The translations under genes and the position numbers were made by a program. From positions 240,926 to 304,925 of the forward strand of contig NZ_AVGG01000003.1 in assembly GCF_000498535.1 (NCBI RefSeq): a DNA stretch of 64,000 bases, in the 5' to 3' direction. Numbering within the stretch: position 1 is the first letter of the stretch; every line of letters begins with the position of its first letter. Below the pieces are notes generated by a model. That model saw only the letters and a program-made list of their open reading frames with translations. It was not told where the DNA came from and ran no database searches. This stretch comes from Flavobacterium limnosediminis JC2902. GTDB lineage: Bacteria; Bacteroidota; Bacteroidia; Flavobacteriales; Flavobacteriaceae. Shown piece by piece: positions 34,044 to 42,616 of the stretch.

Positions 34044-35045
34044 TTATATAAAACCTCTAAACAAGGTCTTTCTTAACACTAATTCCAAACTCAGCAAACC
34101 AAGTGCGAAAAACGCGAACAAACGGTATTTTTCATCGTAATTGTAAAAGCGCTGTTCTTGTACTTCGGTAGTTTCGAGTTTATTGATTTCGCTATAAATG
34201 TTTTCCAAACTTTTGTTACTGGTGGCTCTGAAGTACTTTCCGTCGGTCATCATGGCGATTTCTTTCATCAGTTTTTCATCGATTTCCACTTTCATCATTC
34301 GGAACAAAAACTGTCCGTTCGGCGCGATGGCGTAAGGAAACTCGGCCATTCCGTTGGTTCCGATTCCGATGGTATATACTTTAATGCCGTATTCTTTTGC
34401 GATTTCCGAAGCCATTCTTGGATCGATAAATCCGGAATTGTTCACCCCGTCCGTTAAAAGAATGATGACTTTACTTTTCGCTTTGCTGTCTTTTAATCGA
34501 TTTACCGCCGTAGCCAATCCCACACCGATTCCGGTTCCGTCCTGCAGCAAATTATCGTATTTCACACTCTCCAATGCGTCTAAAACTACTGCTTTATCAC
34601 TTGTTACCGGAGTTTTGGTATAACTTTCCGCTGCATAAACCACCAACCCGATTCGGTCGTTCGGACGTTCTTCCACGAATTCGGAAGCTACTCTTTTCAG
34701 GGCTTCCATACGATTAGGTTTTAAATCTTTGGCCAGCATACTACCGGAAACGTCGATTGCCATTACGATATCGATTCCGCGTGTGGTTCTGGATTTGTTG
34801 GTCACATCGGTGGATTGTGGTCGGGCAATGGCGACAATTAAAGCGCTCAAAGCCAAAATACGCAGCACAAACAACATCGGTTTTAGCTTCGGCAACACCG
34901 AACTTGTAGTTTTAAACCCTTTTACTGAGCTGACTTTTAATGTGGCGACCTGTTCTTTTCGTTTCCAAAAATACCAACCTATGGCTATGGGCAGCACCAA
35001 AAACAGCCAAAAGAATTCCGGATTGGCAAACGTTATGTTCTTCAT
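34044..35045 (-). CDS. batA: BatA: VWA-domain membrane protein
   Basis: The 333-residue protein has two N-terminal membrane helices (about 10-26 and 58-78) and a VWA domain with the MIDAS motif DVSGSM near residue 99, followed by TDGVNNSGF. A last helix ends the chain. Its ATG overlaps the stop codon of the preceding gene by one base (TAATG), a sign of coupled translation. It pairs with BatB as the two core VWA proteins of the aerotolerance operon. The paralogy with BatB is visible throughout. Confidence 0.96.
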   Translation of the reverse strand: MKNITFANPEFFWLFLVLPIAIGWYFWKRKEQVATLKVSSVKGFKTTSSVLPKLKPMLFVLRILALSALIVAIARPQSTDVTNKSRTTRGIDIVMAIDVSGSMLAKDLKPNRMEALKRVASEFVEERPNDRIGLVVYAAESYTKTPVTSDKAVVLDALESVKYDNLLQDGTGIGVGLATAVNRLKDSKAKSKVIILLTDGVNNSGFIDPRMASEIAKEYGIKVYTIGIGTNGMAEFPYAIAPNGQFLFRMMKVEIDEKLMKEIAMMTDGKYFRATSNKSLENIYSEINKLETTEVQEQRFYNYDEKYRLFAFFALGLLSLELVLRKTLFRGFI

Positions 35046-36652
35046 TATTGCGCTGCTTTTCTAAGTTCGACTGATTCTAAAATTCTCGCGGTGATTTTGC
35101 TTCCAAATTCGTCACCTTCTTCATACATGGTGAACACTTGCTGTAATCCGCCGTCCTGGCTGAATATCACAAATTCGTAGTATGCTTTTCTGGATTTTTT
35201 GGTGATTTTATCAATCCAGTTCATGGTTCCGTATGCTTTTCTTCCGGACAGTCCCTCGCCGGTATTGAAATCTTCCGTTTTCACAATGATATCCTGAGCT
35301 CCTTTTACCTCCATTGCCTGCAAACCTCCTTCAAGTGCTTTGTCCAGATCTACTTTGGTTTCCTTTTTGTATTTAGCTGTACTAACTACAATATAATAGT
35401 CGTCAAAATACCCTCCAGATTCAAAAATCTGCATTTCTTTAATCATAGCCATGACGGCTTTCGGCACTTCCTTTTCAGCATCTATACGCTTTAACACATT
35501 TGGAGTTGATATAATCACACCAGGGTTTCCGTATTCGCTGGTAATCCAGTCCTGCTCGTGCAATTCCTCAGTAGAACTTCCGAAAAGATTCATTCCGTTA
35601 AAAAATACGGTTCCAATAACAAAGAATATAACGAACCCGGACACGAAGCCAATAATGGTATTGCGCTTTTTAATTTTCTTACGTTTTAATTCTTCCTGTT
35701 GTCTTTCGTAATCTGAATCGGTTTCGTCTTCTTCTATTTCTTTCGGAAGCGCTTTATCGATAGTGAAAATGATTTTTTCGATGTTTTTTCGGTCTTCGCT
35801 AATTTCGAAATCCATAGGTTTGGATTTGGCGAATTTTACCAGATCGGCATTTTTGAGGATTTTTTCAAACACTTCCATGGTTTCCTGACGGATCCCCATT
35901 TTCTTTTTCATCGATGCTTGTTTCATCGCTACCAAAAGTTCGTCGGTCGTGCTTTCCATCGCCGGAACATGCACCGTTTCCTCGATGTAGGTTCGCGTAA
36001 TATCCGTCATTTCGGAATAGTACGATTTCACGTCGCCTTGTTCCAAAAGCGATTTTTTCTCCAAATTCTGCAATAAACTGGTTGCTTTTTCGATAGGCGA
36101 AGCATATACAATTACTTCTTCTTTTGGACGGTTTTTGTATTTTTTGTACAACCAATACCCTAAATATCCTAATCCGCCAAGTACTGCAAATGCCAACAAA
36201 TACCACCAGAAATCGGAAGACGGATCCTTAACCTCAACAATCGGCTTGATGTCGTACATTTTCTGTTTGAGCGTGTCGACCACCACATTGTTCACTTCGA
36301 TTACGGCCGAATCCGATAAGAATTGCTTGTTACCGATTAACACCGGAATTCTCGGAATCACGTAACGACCCGAGTCAAATTGCGTCAATCCGTACTTTTT
36401 TATGAATTCGTAAGTGGCGTCTTTCTTTATCGTGTCAACCGGATAGGATTCCAACACTTCCAGTTGTCCGAAACTTTTGCTCTCCGGGAAAGCGACGCGT
36501 GTTTGTTTGGTTCCTTTCACCTTCAACGTCAGATTAAATTGAGAACCAATTTTAATCTTAGTCGAATCGACACTGGTTTGCACCGGTTGTTGTGCAAAAC
36601 CCACTGTTGCGATTAGTAAAAGGAGAAATAAGTATCGTTTTATATTTATCAT
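35045..36652 (-). CDS. BatD-like membrane protein of the Bat operon
   Basis: I use the ATG at 36652 (MINIKRYLFLLLL), giving 535 residues with a signal peptide. A beta-rich ectodomain (about 20-145) resembles the start of BatD. A membrane helix lies at about 150-170, a cytoplasmic helical domain with DUF4381-like elements at about 180-310, a second helix near 333-355 and a soluble C-terminal domain follows. It stands between DUF58 and batA, the usual place in Flavobacteriaceae operons. Its function is unknown. The stop codon overlaps the batA start. Confidence 0.85.
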   Translation of the reverse strand: MINIKRYLFLLLLIATVGFAQQPVQTSVDSTKIKIGSQFNLTLKVKGTKQTRVAFPESKSFGQLEVLESYPVDTIKKDATYEFIKKYGLTQFDSGRYVIPRIPVLIGNKQFLSDSAVIEVNNVVVDTLKQKMYDIKPIVEVKDPSSDFWWYLLAFAVLGGLGYLGYWLYKKYKNRPKEEVIVYASPIEKATSLLQNLEKKSLLEQGDVKSYYSEMTDITRTYIEETVHVPAMESTTDELLVAMKQASMKKKMGIRQETMEVFEKILKNADLVKFAKSKPMDFEISEDRKNIEKIIFTIDKALPKEIEEDETDSDYERQQEELKRKKIKKRNTIIGFVSGFVIFFVIGTVFFNGMNLFGSSTEELHEQDWITSEYGNPGVIISTPNVLKRIDAEKEVPKAVMAMIKEMQIFESGGYFDDYYIVVSTAKYKKETKVDLDKALEGGLQAMEVKGAQDIIVKTEDFNTGEGLSGRKAYGTMNWIDKITKKSRKAYYEFVIFSQDGGLQQVFTMYEEGDEFGSKITARILESVELRKAAQ

Positions 36653-36686
36653 TTTTGTCACTAATTGTACATCCGTACTAATTCTG

Positions 36687-37550
36687 TTATCGCGATTTAA
36701 AATACCCCAGCAATTTGGTCACATAACTTTCGTCCACTCTGGTGCTCACCGCTCCGGAGCCACAACGGGAAAACGTTTCCTTGAAATACTTTACGTTATC
36801 CAGATAGTTTTTCTCATACTCCATACGCACTGATTTCGAATTGGTATTGACCACCATGATTTCACCGGTTTCGGCATCTTCCATGGTTACCATTCCGATA
36901 TTGGGCATCGTTTCCTCGCGATGATCGTAGACACGTACGCCGGTTACGTCGTGCTTTTTACCGGCAATTTTCAGTGTTTGTTCATAATCCGAAGACATGA
37001 AATCGGAAATTACGAATACGATGGCTTTCTTTTTCTGAACCCCCGAAAGGAACTTCAGTGCCTGAGACAAATCGGTTTTTCGGCTTTTGGGTTGGAATTC
37101 GATCAGCTCACGGATGATGCGCAGTACGTGGGATTTTCCTTTTTTGGGCGGAATGAACAGTTCAATCTGATCGGAAAACAAAATCAATCCGATCTTATCG
37201 TTATTTTGAGTTGCTGAAAACGCCATCGTTGCGGCAATTTCGGTCACGATTTCACTTTTCAGCTGGTTTTTGGTTCCAAAACTTTCCGATCCGCTGCAAT
37301 CCACCATCAGCATCATGGTCAGTTCGCGCTCTTCTTCGAACACTTTCACATACGGCTCGTTGTAGCGCGCGGTCACGTTCCAGTCGATGGCACGAACGTC
37401 ATCCCCAAATTGATATTGACGCACTTCGGAAAAAGTCATTCCACGTCCTTTAAACGACGTATGGTATTCGCCCGAAAAGATATGATCGCTCAGTCTTCGG
37501 GTTTTGATTTCTATTTTCCGTACTTTTTTCAGTAATTCTTTGGTATCCAT
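36687..37550 (-). CDS. DUF58-domain protein of the Bat operon
   Basis: The 287-residue soluble protein has the DUF58 family core, with a VWA-like fold in the middle: MVDCSGSESFG provides a MIDAS-like DxSxS. The opening RKIEIKTRRLSDHIFSGEYHTSF is the typical DUF58 start (shown split). 'DDVRAIDWNVTARYNEPYVK' is the family hallmark, shown in part as RAIDWNVTARYNEPYVK. It nearly always sits next to a MoxR ATPase, its presumed partner. The heptad repeat at 37557-37636 separates it from moxR. Confidence 0.92.
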   Translation of the reverse strand: MDTKELLKKVRKIEIKTRRLSDHIFSGEYHTSFKGRGMTFSEVRQYQFGDDVRAIDWNVTARYNEPYVKVFEEERELTMMLMVDCSGSESFGTKNQLKSEIVTEIAATMAFSATQNNDKIGLILFSDQIELFIPPKKGKSHVLRIIRELIEFQPKSRKTDLSQALKFLSGVQKKKAIVFVISDFMSSDYEQTLKIAGKKHDVTGVRVYDHREETMPNIGMVTMEDAETGEIMVVNTNSKSVRMEYEKNYLDNVKYFKETFSRCGSGAVSTRVDESYVTKLLGYFKSR

Positions 37551-37556
37551 ATTTTT

Positions 37557-37636
37557 CAGAATGCAGAATGCAGAATGCAGATTTCAGGCTTTAGTGCTAA
37601 ACTGCCTACTGAAATCTACCTACTGCAGTCTGAAAT
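37557..37636. repeat. Heptad-period repeat block between moxR and DUF58 genes
   Basis: Three perfect CAGAATG heptads (37557-37577) are followed by CAGATTT. A second set of five heptads (CTGCCTA, CTGAAAT, CTACCTA, CTGCAGT, CTGAAAT) runs from 37602 to 37636. GCAGATTTCAG (37577-37587) can pair with CTGAAATCTAC (37609-37619) at 10 of 11 positions. The block ends on the moxR stop codon. Confidence 0.85.
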
Positions 37637-38640
37637 TAAGGTACTTCAACCTCGTTAACGATTTTGTTGATGATGTCTACCGAAGTAACGTTTTCGGCTT
37701 CCGCCTCATAGGTAATACCGATACGGTGACGCAACACATCGTGTACTACGGCGCGCACGTCTTCCGGGATTACATACCCACGGCGTTTGATGAAGGCGTA
37801 ACATTTAGCCGCCAATGCCAGGTTGATACTTCCTCGGGGAGAGGCTCCGAAACTGATTAATGGTTTCAGATCGGCTAATTTATATTTTTCAGGATAACGC
37901 GTTGCGAAGATGATATCCAAAATGTATTTCTCTATTTTCTCGTCCATATAGACCTCGCGAACGACTTGTTGTGCTCTTAAAATCTGTTCCAAAGAAACCA
38001 CCTGGTTTACCTTTTCGAATCCACCGTTCAGATTTTGACGGATTACCATGCGCTCATCCTCCATTTTAGGATAATCGATAACCACTTTCAACATGAAACG
38101 GTCTACCTGTGCTTCCGGTAACGGATAAGTTCCTTCCTGTTCCACTGGATTCTGCGTAGCCATTACTAAGAATGGTCGGTCTAATTTGAAGGTTTCGTCG
38201 CCAATGGTTACCTGTTTTTCCTGCATCGCTTCCAACAATGCGGATTGCACTTTGGCAGGGGCACGGTTGATCTCATCGGCAAGAACGAAATTGGCAAATA
38301 TCGGACCTTTCTTAATCGAAAAGTCATTCACTTTCATATTGTAAATCATGGTTCCCACTACGTCGGCAGGAAGCAAATCGGGTGTAAACTGGATTCTGCT
38401 GAAAGAACCGTGAACTGCTTGTGACAGGGTATTGATGGCTAATGTTTTTGCCAATCCGGGAACCCCTTCCAACAAAATATGTCCCTGGGCCAAAAGCCCG
38501 ATAAGTAAACGTTCTATCATGGTTTTCTGACCTACGATTACCTTGTTCATCTCCATTGTCAGAAGGTCAATAAAAGCGCTTTCTCTTTCTATTTTTTCAT
38601 TAATTGCCCTAATGTCCATAGTAGTTGTTGTCTCTTCCAT
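37636..38640 (-). CDS. MoxR-family AAA+ ATPase
   Basis: I use the ATG at 38640 (MEETTTTMDIRAINEKI), giving 334 residues. It has the MoxR ATPase motifs: Walker A as GVPGLAKTLAINTL, Walker B as LADEINRAPAKVQ, and the sensor and arginine regions after it. MoxR proteins act as chaperone-like ATPases with VWA partner proteins, here DUF58 and BatA/B. It heads the minus-strand Bat operon. A terminator after the upstream DUF4382 gene separates it, so a promoter should lie in 38641-38737. Confidence 0.95.
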   Translation of the reverse strand: MEETTTTMDIRAINEKIERESAFIDLLTMEMNKVIVGQKTMIERLLIGLLAQGHILLEGVPGLAKTLAINTLSQAVHGSFSRIQFTPDLLPADVVGTMIYNMKVNDFSIKKGPIFANFVLADEINRAPAKVQSALLEAMQEKQVTIGDETFKLDRPFLVMATQNPVEQEGTYPLPEAQVDRFMLKVVIDYPKMEDERMVIRQNLNGGFEKVNQVVSLEQILRAQQVVREVYMDEKIEKYILDIIFATRYPEKYKLADLKPLISFGASPRGSINLALAAKCYAFIKRRGYVIPEDVRAVVHDVLRHRIGITYEAEAENVTSVDIINKIVNEVEVP

Positions 38641-38737
38641 TTGTGTGTATTTTTGAGCCGTGAAATTAATAAGATATTTTAACAATGCAAATTGATAATT
38701 AATTTAGTCGTTTGTTGTTAATAATTGGTTAAAAAAC

Positions 38738-38767
38738 AAAAGACAGCCTTGGTTTTGGCTGTCTTTT
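38738..38767 (-). terminator. Terminator after the DUF4382 gene
   Basis: AAAAGACAGCC and GGCTGTCTTTT flank a TTGGTTTT loop, with an A/T run on the minus-strand side. It lies after the 38793 gene stop and before moxR. Confidence 0.85.
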
Positions 38768-38792
38768 AATAAAATCTTCACTTCTTGTTATA

Positions 38793-39602
38793 TTATGGTA
38801 AGGTGAGGCTTCCCATATCCGTTATTTGTCCGTTTACGACCACAACACCATCAACAACTAAAACACCCAAACCTGAAGCAGCATCCGGTGTTAGTGTTAC
38901 CGAATAAGTTCCCGATGGAATTCCGTTCAACTGAAATACTCCTATATCATTGGTTTCTGCTGTAACTGTAACGCCGTTAACCACAACCGATGCCAACGTT
39001 GGAACATCTGCCGGCAATACGGTTCCTTTAATTGCTCCAGAGGCAACTTCTGTTGTTACTCTGATTACCGGATGCAAATTGTAATTTCCTGAATTTCCTG
39101 CCTCCACTACAACAGAGTTATGCACATCAAAATCCAATAGGAAATTATAGGTAAAATCGGGTTCTAATGTCTGGTTGATCTGCAACTTCAATCCGGATTG
39201 CTGGGCACTTGGTGTACGCAAAGGATAGATAATTCCATCTTTTACCACCGTATTTTCATCACCCAAAATCAGACGCATCTGACCCAAATGACCTGACGGA
39301 ACTTCGTTATCGGCTAATATCACACTAATACCACCTGTTAATTCCAACAAGTCATAAATTCCGGGATTGATATTTCCGATACTTACCCAGCCACCTTCGC
39401 CGGTATCGGAATTACTTTTAATCATCACGTCGACAACCTCAACATTGACTTCATCATAATCGCCGGGATTGTCTGTCATCCTGACCGTAATTTTTGAAGT
39501 TCCTTGCACTTGCGAGTCATCGCTGTCGTTGCAACTAATTGCTAAAGTGGCTACACAGGCCATGACCATAAGGCCAAGTAAATAGTTTTTGATAGTCTTC
39601 AT
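38793..39602 (-). CDS. DUF4382-domain lipoprotein
   Basis: The 269-residue product has a lipoprotein signal peptide with lipobox AISC (about Cys24). A DUF4382 domain follows (residues 35-175: 'GTSKITVRMTDNPGDYDEV', then 'DVMIKSNSD'). A carboxypeptidase-regulatory-like beta-sandwich (about 185-262: 'AIKGTVLPADVPTLASVVVN') ends it. DUF4382 proteins are cell-surface proteins of unknown role in Bacteroidota. It is a single gene with its own terminator, divergent from the AlbA_2 gene. Confidence 0.9.
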   Translation of the reverse strand: MKTIKNYLLGLMVMACVATLAISCNDSDDSQVQGTSKITVRMTDNPGDYDEVNVEVVDVMIKSNSDTGEGGWVSIGNINPGIYDLLELTGGISVILADNEVPSGHLGQMRLILGDENTVVKDGIIYPLRTPSAQQSGLKLQINQTLEPDFTYNFLLDFDVHNSVVVEAGNSGNYNLHPVIRVTTEVASGAIKGTVLPADVPTLASVVVNGVTVTAETNDIGVFQLNGIPSGTYSVTLTPDAASGLGVLVVDGVVVVNGQITDMGSLTLP

Positions 39603-39726
39603 AGGGGGAAGTTTTTATAATTAATAATTTTATAACGTTTCGATTTACTATTATCTTATGCACATTAACAAAAAATTAACGACCTTTATATGAAACTTTG
39701 CAATGAAAATTTAACCATTTTTAAAG

Positions 39727-40884
39727 ATGATCAATAAGCGTCTTCTCGTTAAAAATTTGCTCGCCCATAACGACGAAAGTACTTTTTATGACAAAAAAAG
39801 ACAGTTGAATCTGCACACCAAAGAAGGGAAAGCAAAGTTTTTGAAACACATTTGCGCGCTTTCCAATTCCAACCCCATGAACAATTCCTATATCGTGGTG
39901 GGTGTAGAAGACATGGATAACGAAATTGTGGGGGATGATTTTTTTGACGACAGCCGTATTCAGAATCTTGTGAATGCTTTTTTGGACAATCCGCCGAAAA
40001 TCCAATATGAAAACGTGCCGTTCCCCAATCTGCCGAAAGACAAGGTGGTCGGTCTGGTTACCATCAAACCGAACAATAAAATTTCCTCATTCAAGAAAGG
40101 CATCCATACCATTGTGGCCAAAAGCGTTTTTGTGAGACGCGGCAGCACCACTACTCCGGTGGAAAACACGGCGGAAATTCCGATGTCGATTAAAGCGAAG
40201 AATCAGAATGCCGAAACGGTCATCAGCATCGAAAACAATTCACGCAACAGCATTGCCCATACGCTGGAAGGGGTGATTGATTTCATGAACAACCGTCACA
40301 GGGACATGAACCCGAAATACAAGGTGTTTAAGGAGCTGTTTGTGGTGTGTTGGGCCGGAAATAAGAAAAGAATACGCGACAAAACGTTTTATTCCCGGGT
40401 TGACATCGAATTAATCAACGAACAGGTGAAGCTTTTTTACTCGGCTTTGGATGAAATTACGGTGGACTATTCTGAGAACGATTTTACGATAACCGAATAT
40501 GTTCCGTTGGGGCTGAACGACAGGACCAGTTATTATCCTCTGGAAAAAGTTACACTGCATTTCTATGAAAACGGATATTACAAGATGGAGACGGAATTGC
40601 TCTTTGAACCGCCGCAATACAACCGGAAGATGCTGTTTCACATTTACAATTCGAATCTTATCCTGCTGAGCAAACTAGAAAAAGGACTGGCATTATCGGC
40701 TCGGGAGGAGAAAGATCTGGAAAATCTGCCCGCCACACTGATGATCTGTTACTTTAACGGTTTTGAGGAGGCAAAACACAAACTGATTGACGCCAAACCA
40801 TTTCTGAAAGCCTTCAAAAACCCTTCGATATACGTTTCCTTTAAGGAGGTGATGCGCATTTTGCGGAAAGTGAAATACAATTAG
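39727..40884 (+). CDS. AlbA_2 (Schlafen-type) domain protein
   Basis: The 385-residue protein has an N-terminal AlbA_2/Schlafen-like nucleic-acid-binding domain. Its typical layout is seen in KRQLNLHTKEGKAKFLKHICALSNS and YIVVGVEDMDNEIVGDDFF (each shown in part). Residues from about 150 on form a second part without a clear family match. AlbA_2 proteins occur as putative transcriptional regulators or ATP-linked DNA-binding proteins, with a few linked to defence. No effector domain is apparent, so the role is open. It stands alone on the plus strand between a DUF4382 gene and the hypothetical cluster. Confidence 0.8.
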   Translation: MINKRLLVKNLLAHNDESTFYDKKRQLNLHTKEGKAKFLKHICALSNSNPMNNSYIVVGVEDMDNEIVGDDFFDDSRIQNLVNAFLDNPPKIQYENVPFPNLPKDKVVGLVTIKPNNKISSFKKGIHTIVAKSVFVRRGSTTTPVENTAEIPMSIKAKNQNAETVISIENNSRNSIAHTLEGVIDFMNNRHRDMNPKYKVFKELFVVCWAGNKKRIRDKTFYSRVDIELINEQVKLFYSALDEITVDYSENDFTITEYVPLGLNDRTSYYPLEKVTLHFYENGYYKMETELLFEPPQYNRKMLFHIYNSNLILLSKLEKGLALSAREEKDLENLPATLMICYFNGFEEAKHKLIDAKPFLKAFKNPSIYVSFKEVMRILRKVKYN

Positions 40885-40949
40885 GGGTTTAGATTCTCCG
40901 CCATTACTCTTAAGACCAATAGGATCACTGTAGCAATTATTTTTATCAT
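40881..40949 (-). CDS. Possible 22-residue hydrophobic peptide
   Basis: An ATG directly adjoins the stop codon of the gene at 40950 (TAG-ATG) and opens a 22-codon frame, reading MIKIIATVILLVLRVMAENLNP. Its end overlaps the convergent AlbA_2 stop by 4 nt. It looks like a single membrane helix. The adjoining stop and start suggest coupled translation, but the frame is very short and may be chance. Confidence 0.25.
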   Translation of the reverse strand: MIKIIATVILLVLRVMAENLNP

Positions 40950-42095
40950 CTAATCAAACTCATTAAGTCCGTATAGGATTTCTTTCATTTTGGTTCCGTT
41001 GACTTCCACCGGCTTGTAGGCCACGTTGAATTTATTGATGGCCACATCGATATCCGATTTGAGTTTTTTGTATTCGAGGGGAAGTTTGGTTTCGCATTGC
41101 TTCTCGTTCTCGTAACTGTTGAGGATAATTTTGAATTTCTCGTAGAATTTTCCGCCCTGATCGATGAAGTTGTTGTACTGCGTTATGAACTGCAACAGCC
41201 TGTCGATGGGAAACTCGATGTTGACCTGCATTTTGTACTGCGAATTCCCTGTAGCGGTCTTCATCTTGGAGAGGTAGTCTTCCATTTTTTGGGTGATGGA
41301 CTCCCAGTCGTCGTTGGTTCTGCAATTGTCTAGTGAGGCGCTGTACCCGATGGGTTTGGTGTAATCCTTGAAAAGCAGTTCGATTTCCTGTTTGATCTTG
41401 TCGTTGCTCGTTTGCAGAAAAGCGGTTTCGAAATAAATGGTATTGAGGTCGTTCTGCATCCGAAGGGTAAAATCGAGTATGCATTCCACATCGGCAATTT
41501 CCTTGTCCTTTTCGGCTTTTGTCAGGCCCGACGTTATCATGTTGGTGAACGTCTGCACTACGGAAACGATGGTATTAGTACCCAATACAGAAGTTAAATC
41601 AAGGCTTGTTTTCTTGTCTTTTTTGGCGTTTACTACTTCTTTTAACTTGCTGTATTCTGGGTACTGATTAGGGTTTGATATTTTATTGATCTCGTTCAGT
41701 GTTCGTACCGAAGCGAAGTGATGGTCTAAACTCAGCACTTTCTCGTATAAGGTTTTGATAATCTGCAGCCCTTTGAGGTAGCGGATTTTGGAGATTTCAT
41801 TGTTTGTTTCATTTTGAAGCAACAAAAGCTGTTCCCTGATTTGGTCTTTTTTAATCAGAACATTTATTTTCTGTTCCGGATTGGTTTCAGAAACCAGACT
41901 ATTACTGAGCTGCTCCAACTGATGGTGGAACTGCCAATATTTATCGTTATGCGTTTTCTGAAGGTATTGCAACTCGAGTTTCATTTCGGCAATCACCTCA
42001 TTTGGTTCTTTTTTTATGTCGAAAGGAGTATTGGATTGCATTTGTTGGGTTAACAGACACAGCAGCAACACGAATTGACAATGTAATTTTTTCAT
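40950..42095 (-). CDS. Exported hypothetical protein, helical
   Basis: The 381-residue product has a signal peptide (to about residue 21). The rest is largely alpha-helical and charged, with many Leu-rich heptad-like segments (KLELQYLQKTHNDKYWQFHH and similar) that suggest coiled coils. There is no recognised domain. It is the last gene of a minus-strand series that begins with the sensor kinase at 48621, and it follows the small exported protein at 42120 by 24 bp. It may bind a partner in the periplasm. Function unknown. Confidence 0.75.
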   Translation of the reverse strand: MKKLHCQFVLLLCLLTQQMQSNTPFDIKKEPNEVIAEMKLELQYLQKTHNDKYWQFHHQLEQLSNSLVSETNPEQKINVLIKKDQIREQLLLLQNETNNEISKIRYLKGLQIIKTLYEKVLSLDHHFASVRTLNEINKISNPNQYPEYSKLKEVVNAKKDKKTSLDLTSVLGTNTIVSVVQTFTNMITSGLTKAEKDKEIADVECILDFTLRMQNDLNTIYFETAFLQTSNDKIKQEIELLFKDYTKPIGYSASLDNCRTNDDWESITQKMEDYLSKMKTATGNSQYKMQVNIEFPIDRLLQFITQYNNFIDQGGKFYEKFKIILNSYENEKQCETKLPLEYKKLKSDIDVAINKFNVAYKPVEVNGTKMKEILYGLNEFD

Positions 42096-42119
42096 GGGAA
42101 CAACGATCTATTTCTCTTT

Positions 42120-42563
42120 TTAACCTTCCGACAACGTGAGGGTTACCGCAACCTTATCTTTTGAGAATTTAAGCGGATAATTTCCTTTCTTCAACAGGTC
42201 GTATTTGGTATCAACACCAAGATAAAGCAAAGTGTCTTTGTCGAAAATAAAATCCTCATCCTGGATAAACTCAAGGATTTCTTCCGGTGTTATTTTAGCA
42301 TACTCCTTTCCGAAAAACAACAATTGTTCATCAAGAGAAAGTTTATTGATTTCTATCTGAATCAAAAGAGTATTGTACGATTGCTTTGATACATTAAAAT
42401 TTTTCATACTGGTTTTATTGGTTTCCGAAGATAGCGCTGTGCAGATTCCCAGACCGCCGATACAGCTTCTGCCGCGAATATCGAGTTCGAGTTCTTTTGC
42501 TTCGGTTTGGGCAAAAGAAAGCGCAGGCAACAACAAAGTTGCCCATAAATAGTTCTTTTTCAT
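42120..42563 (-). CDS. Small exported protein, paralogue of 44457
   Basis: The 147-residue protein has a signal peptide ending SFAQ. Its middle shares several features with the protein at 44457-44918. These are a CxGxGIC motif (RSCIGGLGIC here, KECAGWGIC there), an LQIEI-type strand (LLIQIEINKLS here, NLQIEISKKG there) and a final KKGNYPL / KAGKYSI strand. No family is recognised. The shared pair of cysteines in GIC suggests a disulfide or metal in the exported protein. It lies between the carboxypeptidase-regulatory protein and the helical exported protein. Confidence 0.8.
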   Translation of the reverse strand: MKKNYLWATLLLPALSFAQTEAKELELDIRGRSCIGGLGICTALSSETNKTSMKNFNVSKQSYNTLLIQIEINKLSLDEQLLFFGKEYAKITPEEILEFIQDEDFIFDKDTLLYLGVDTKYDLLKKGNYPLKFSKDKVAVTLTLSEG

Positions 42564-42616
42564 TGGATTGTTAATTAAGGTCTAAAGCGAACGATGTTCG
42601 AAAACGACAGGTCAAA

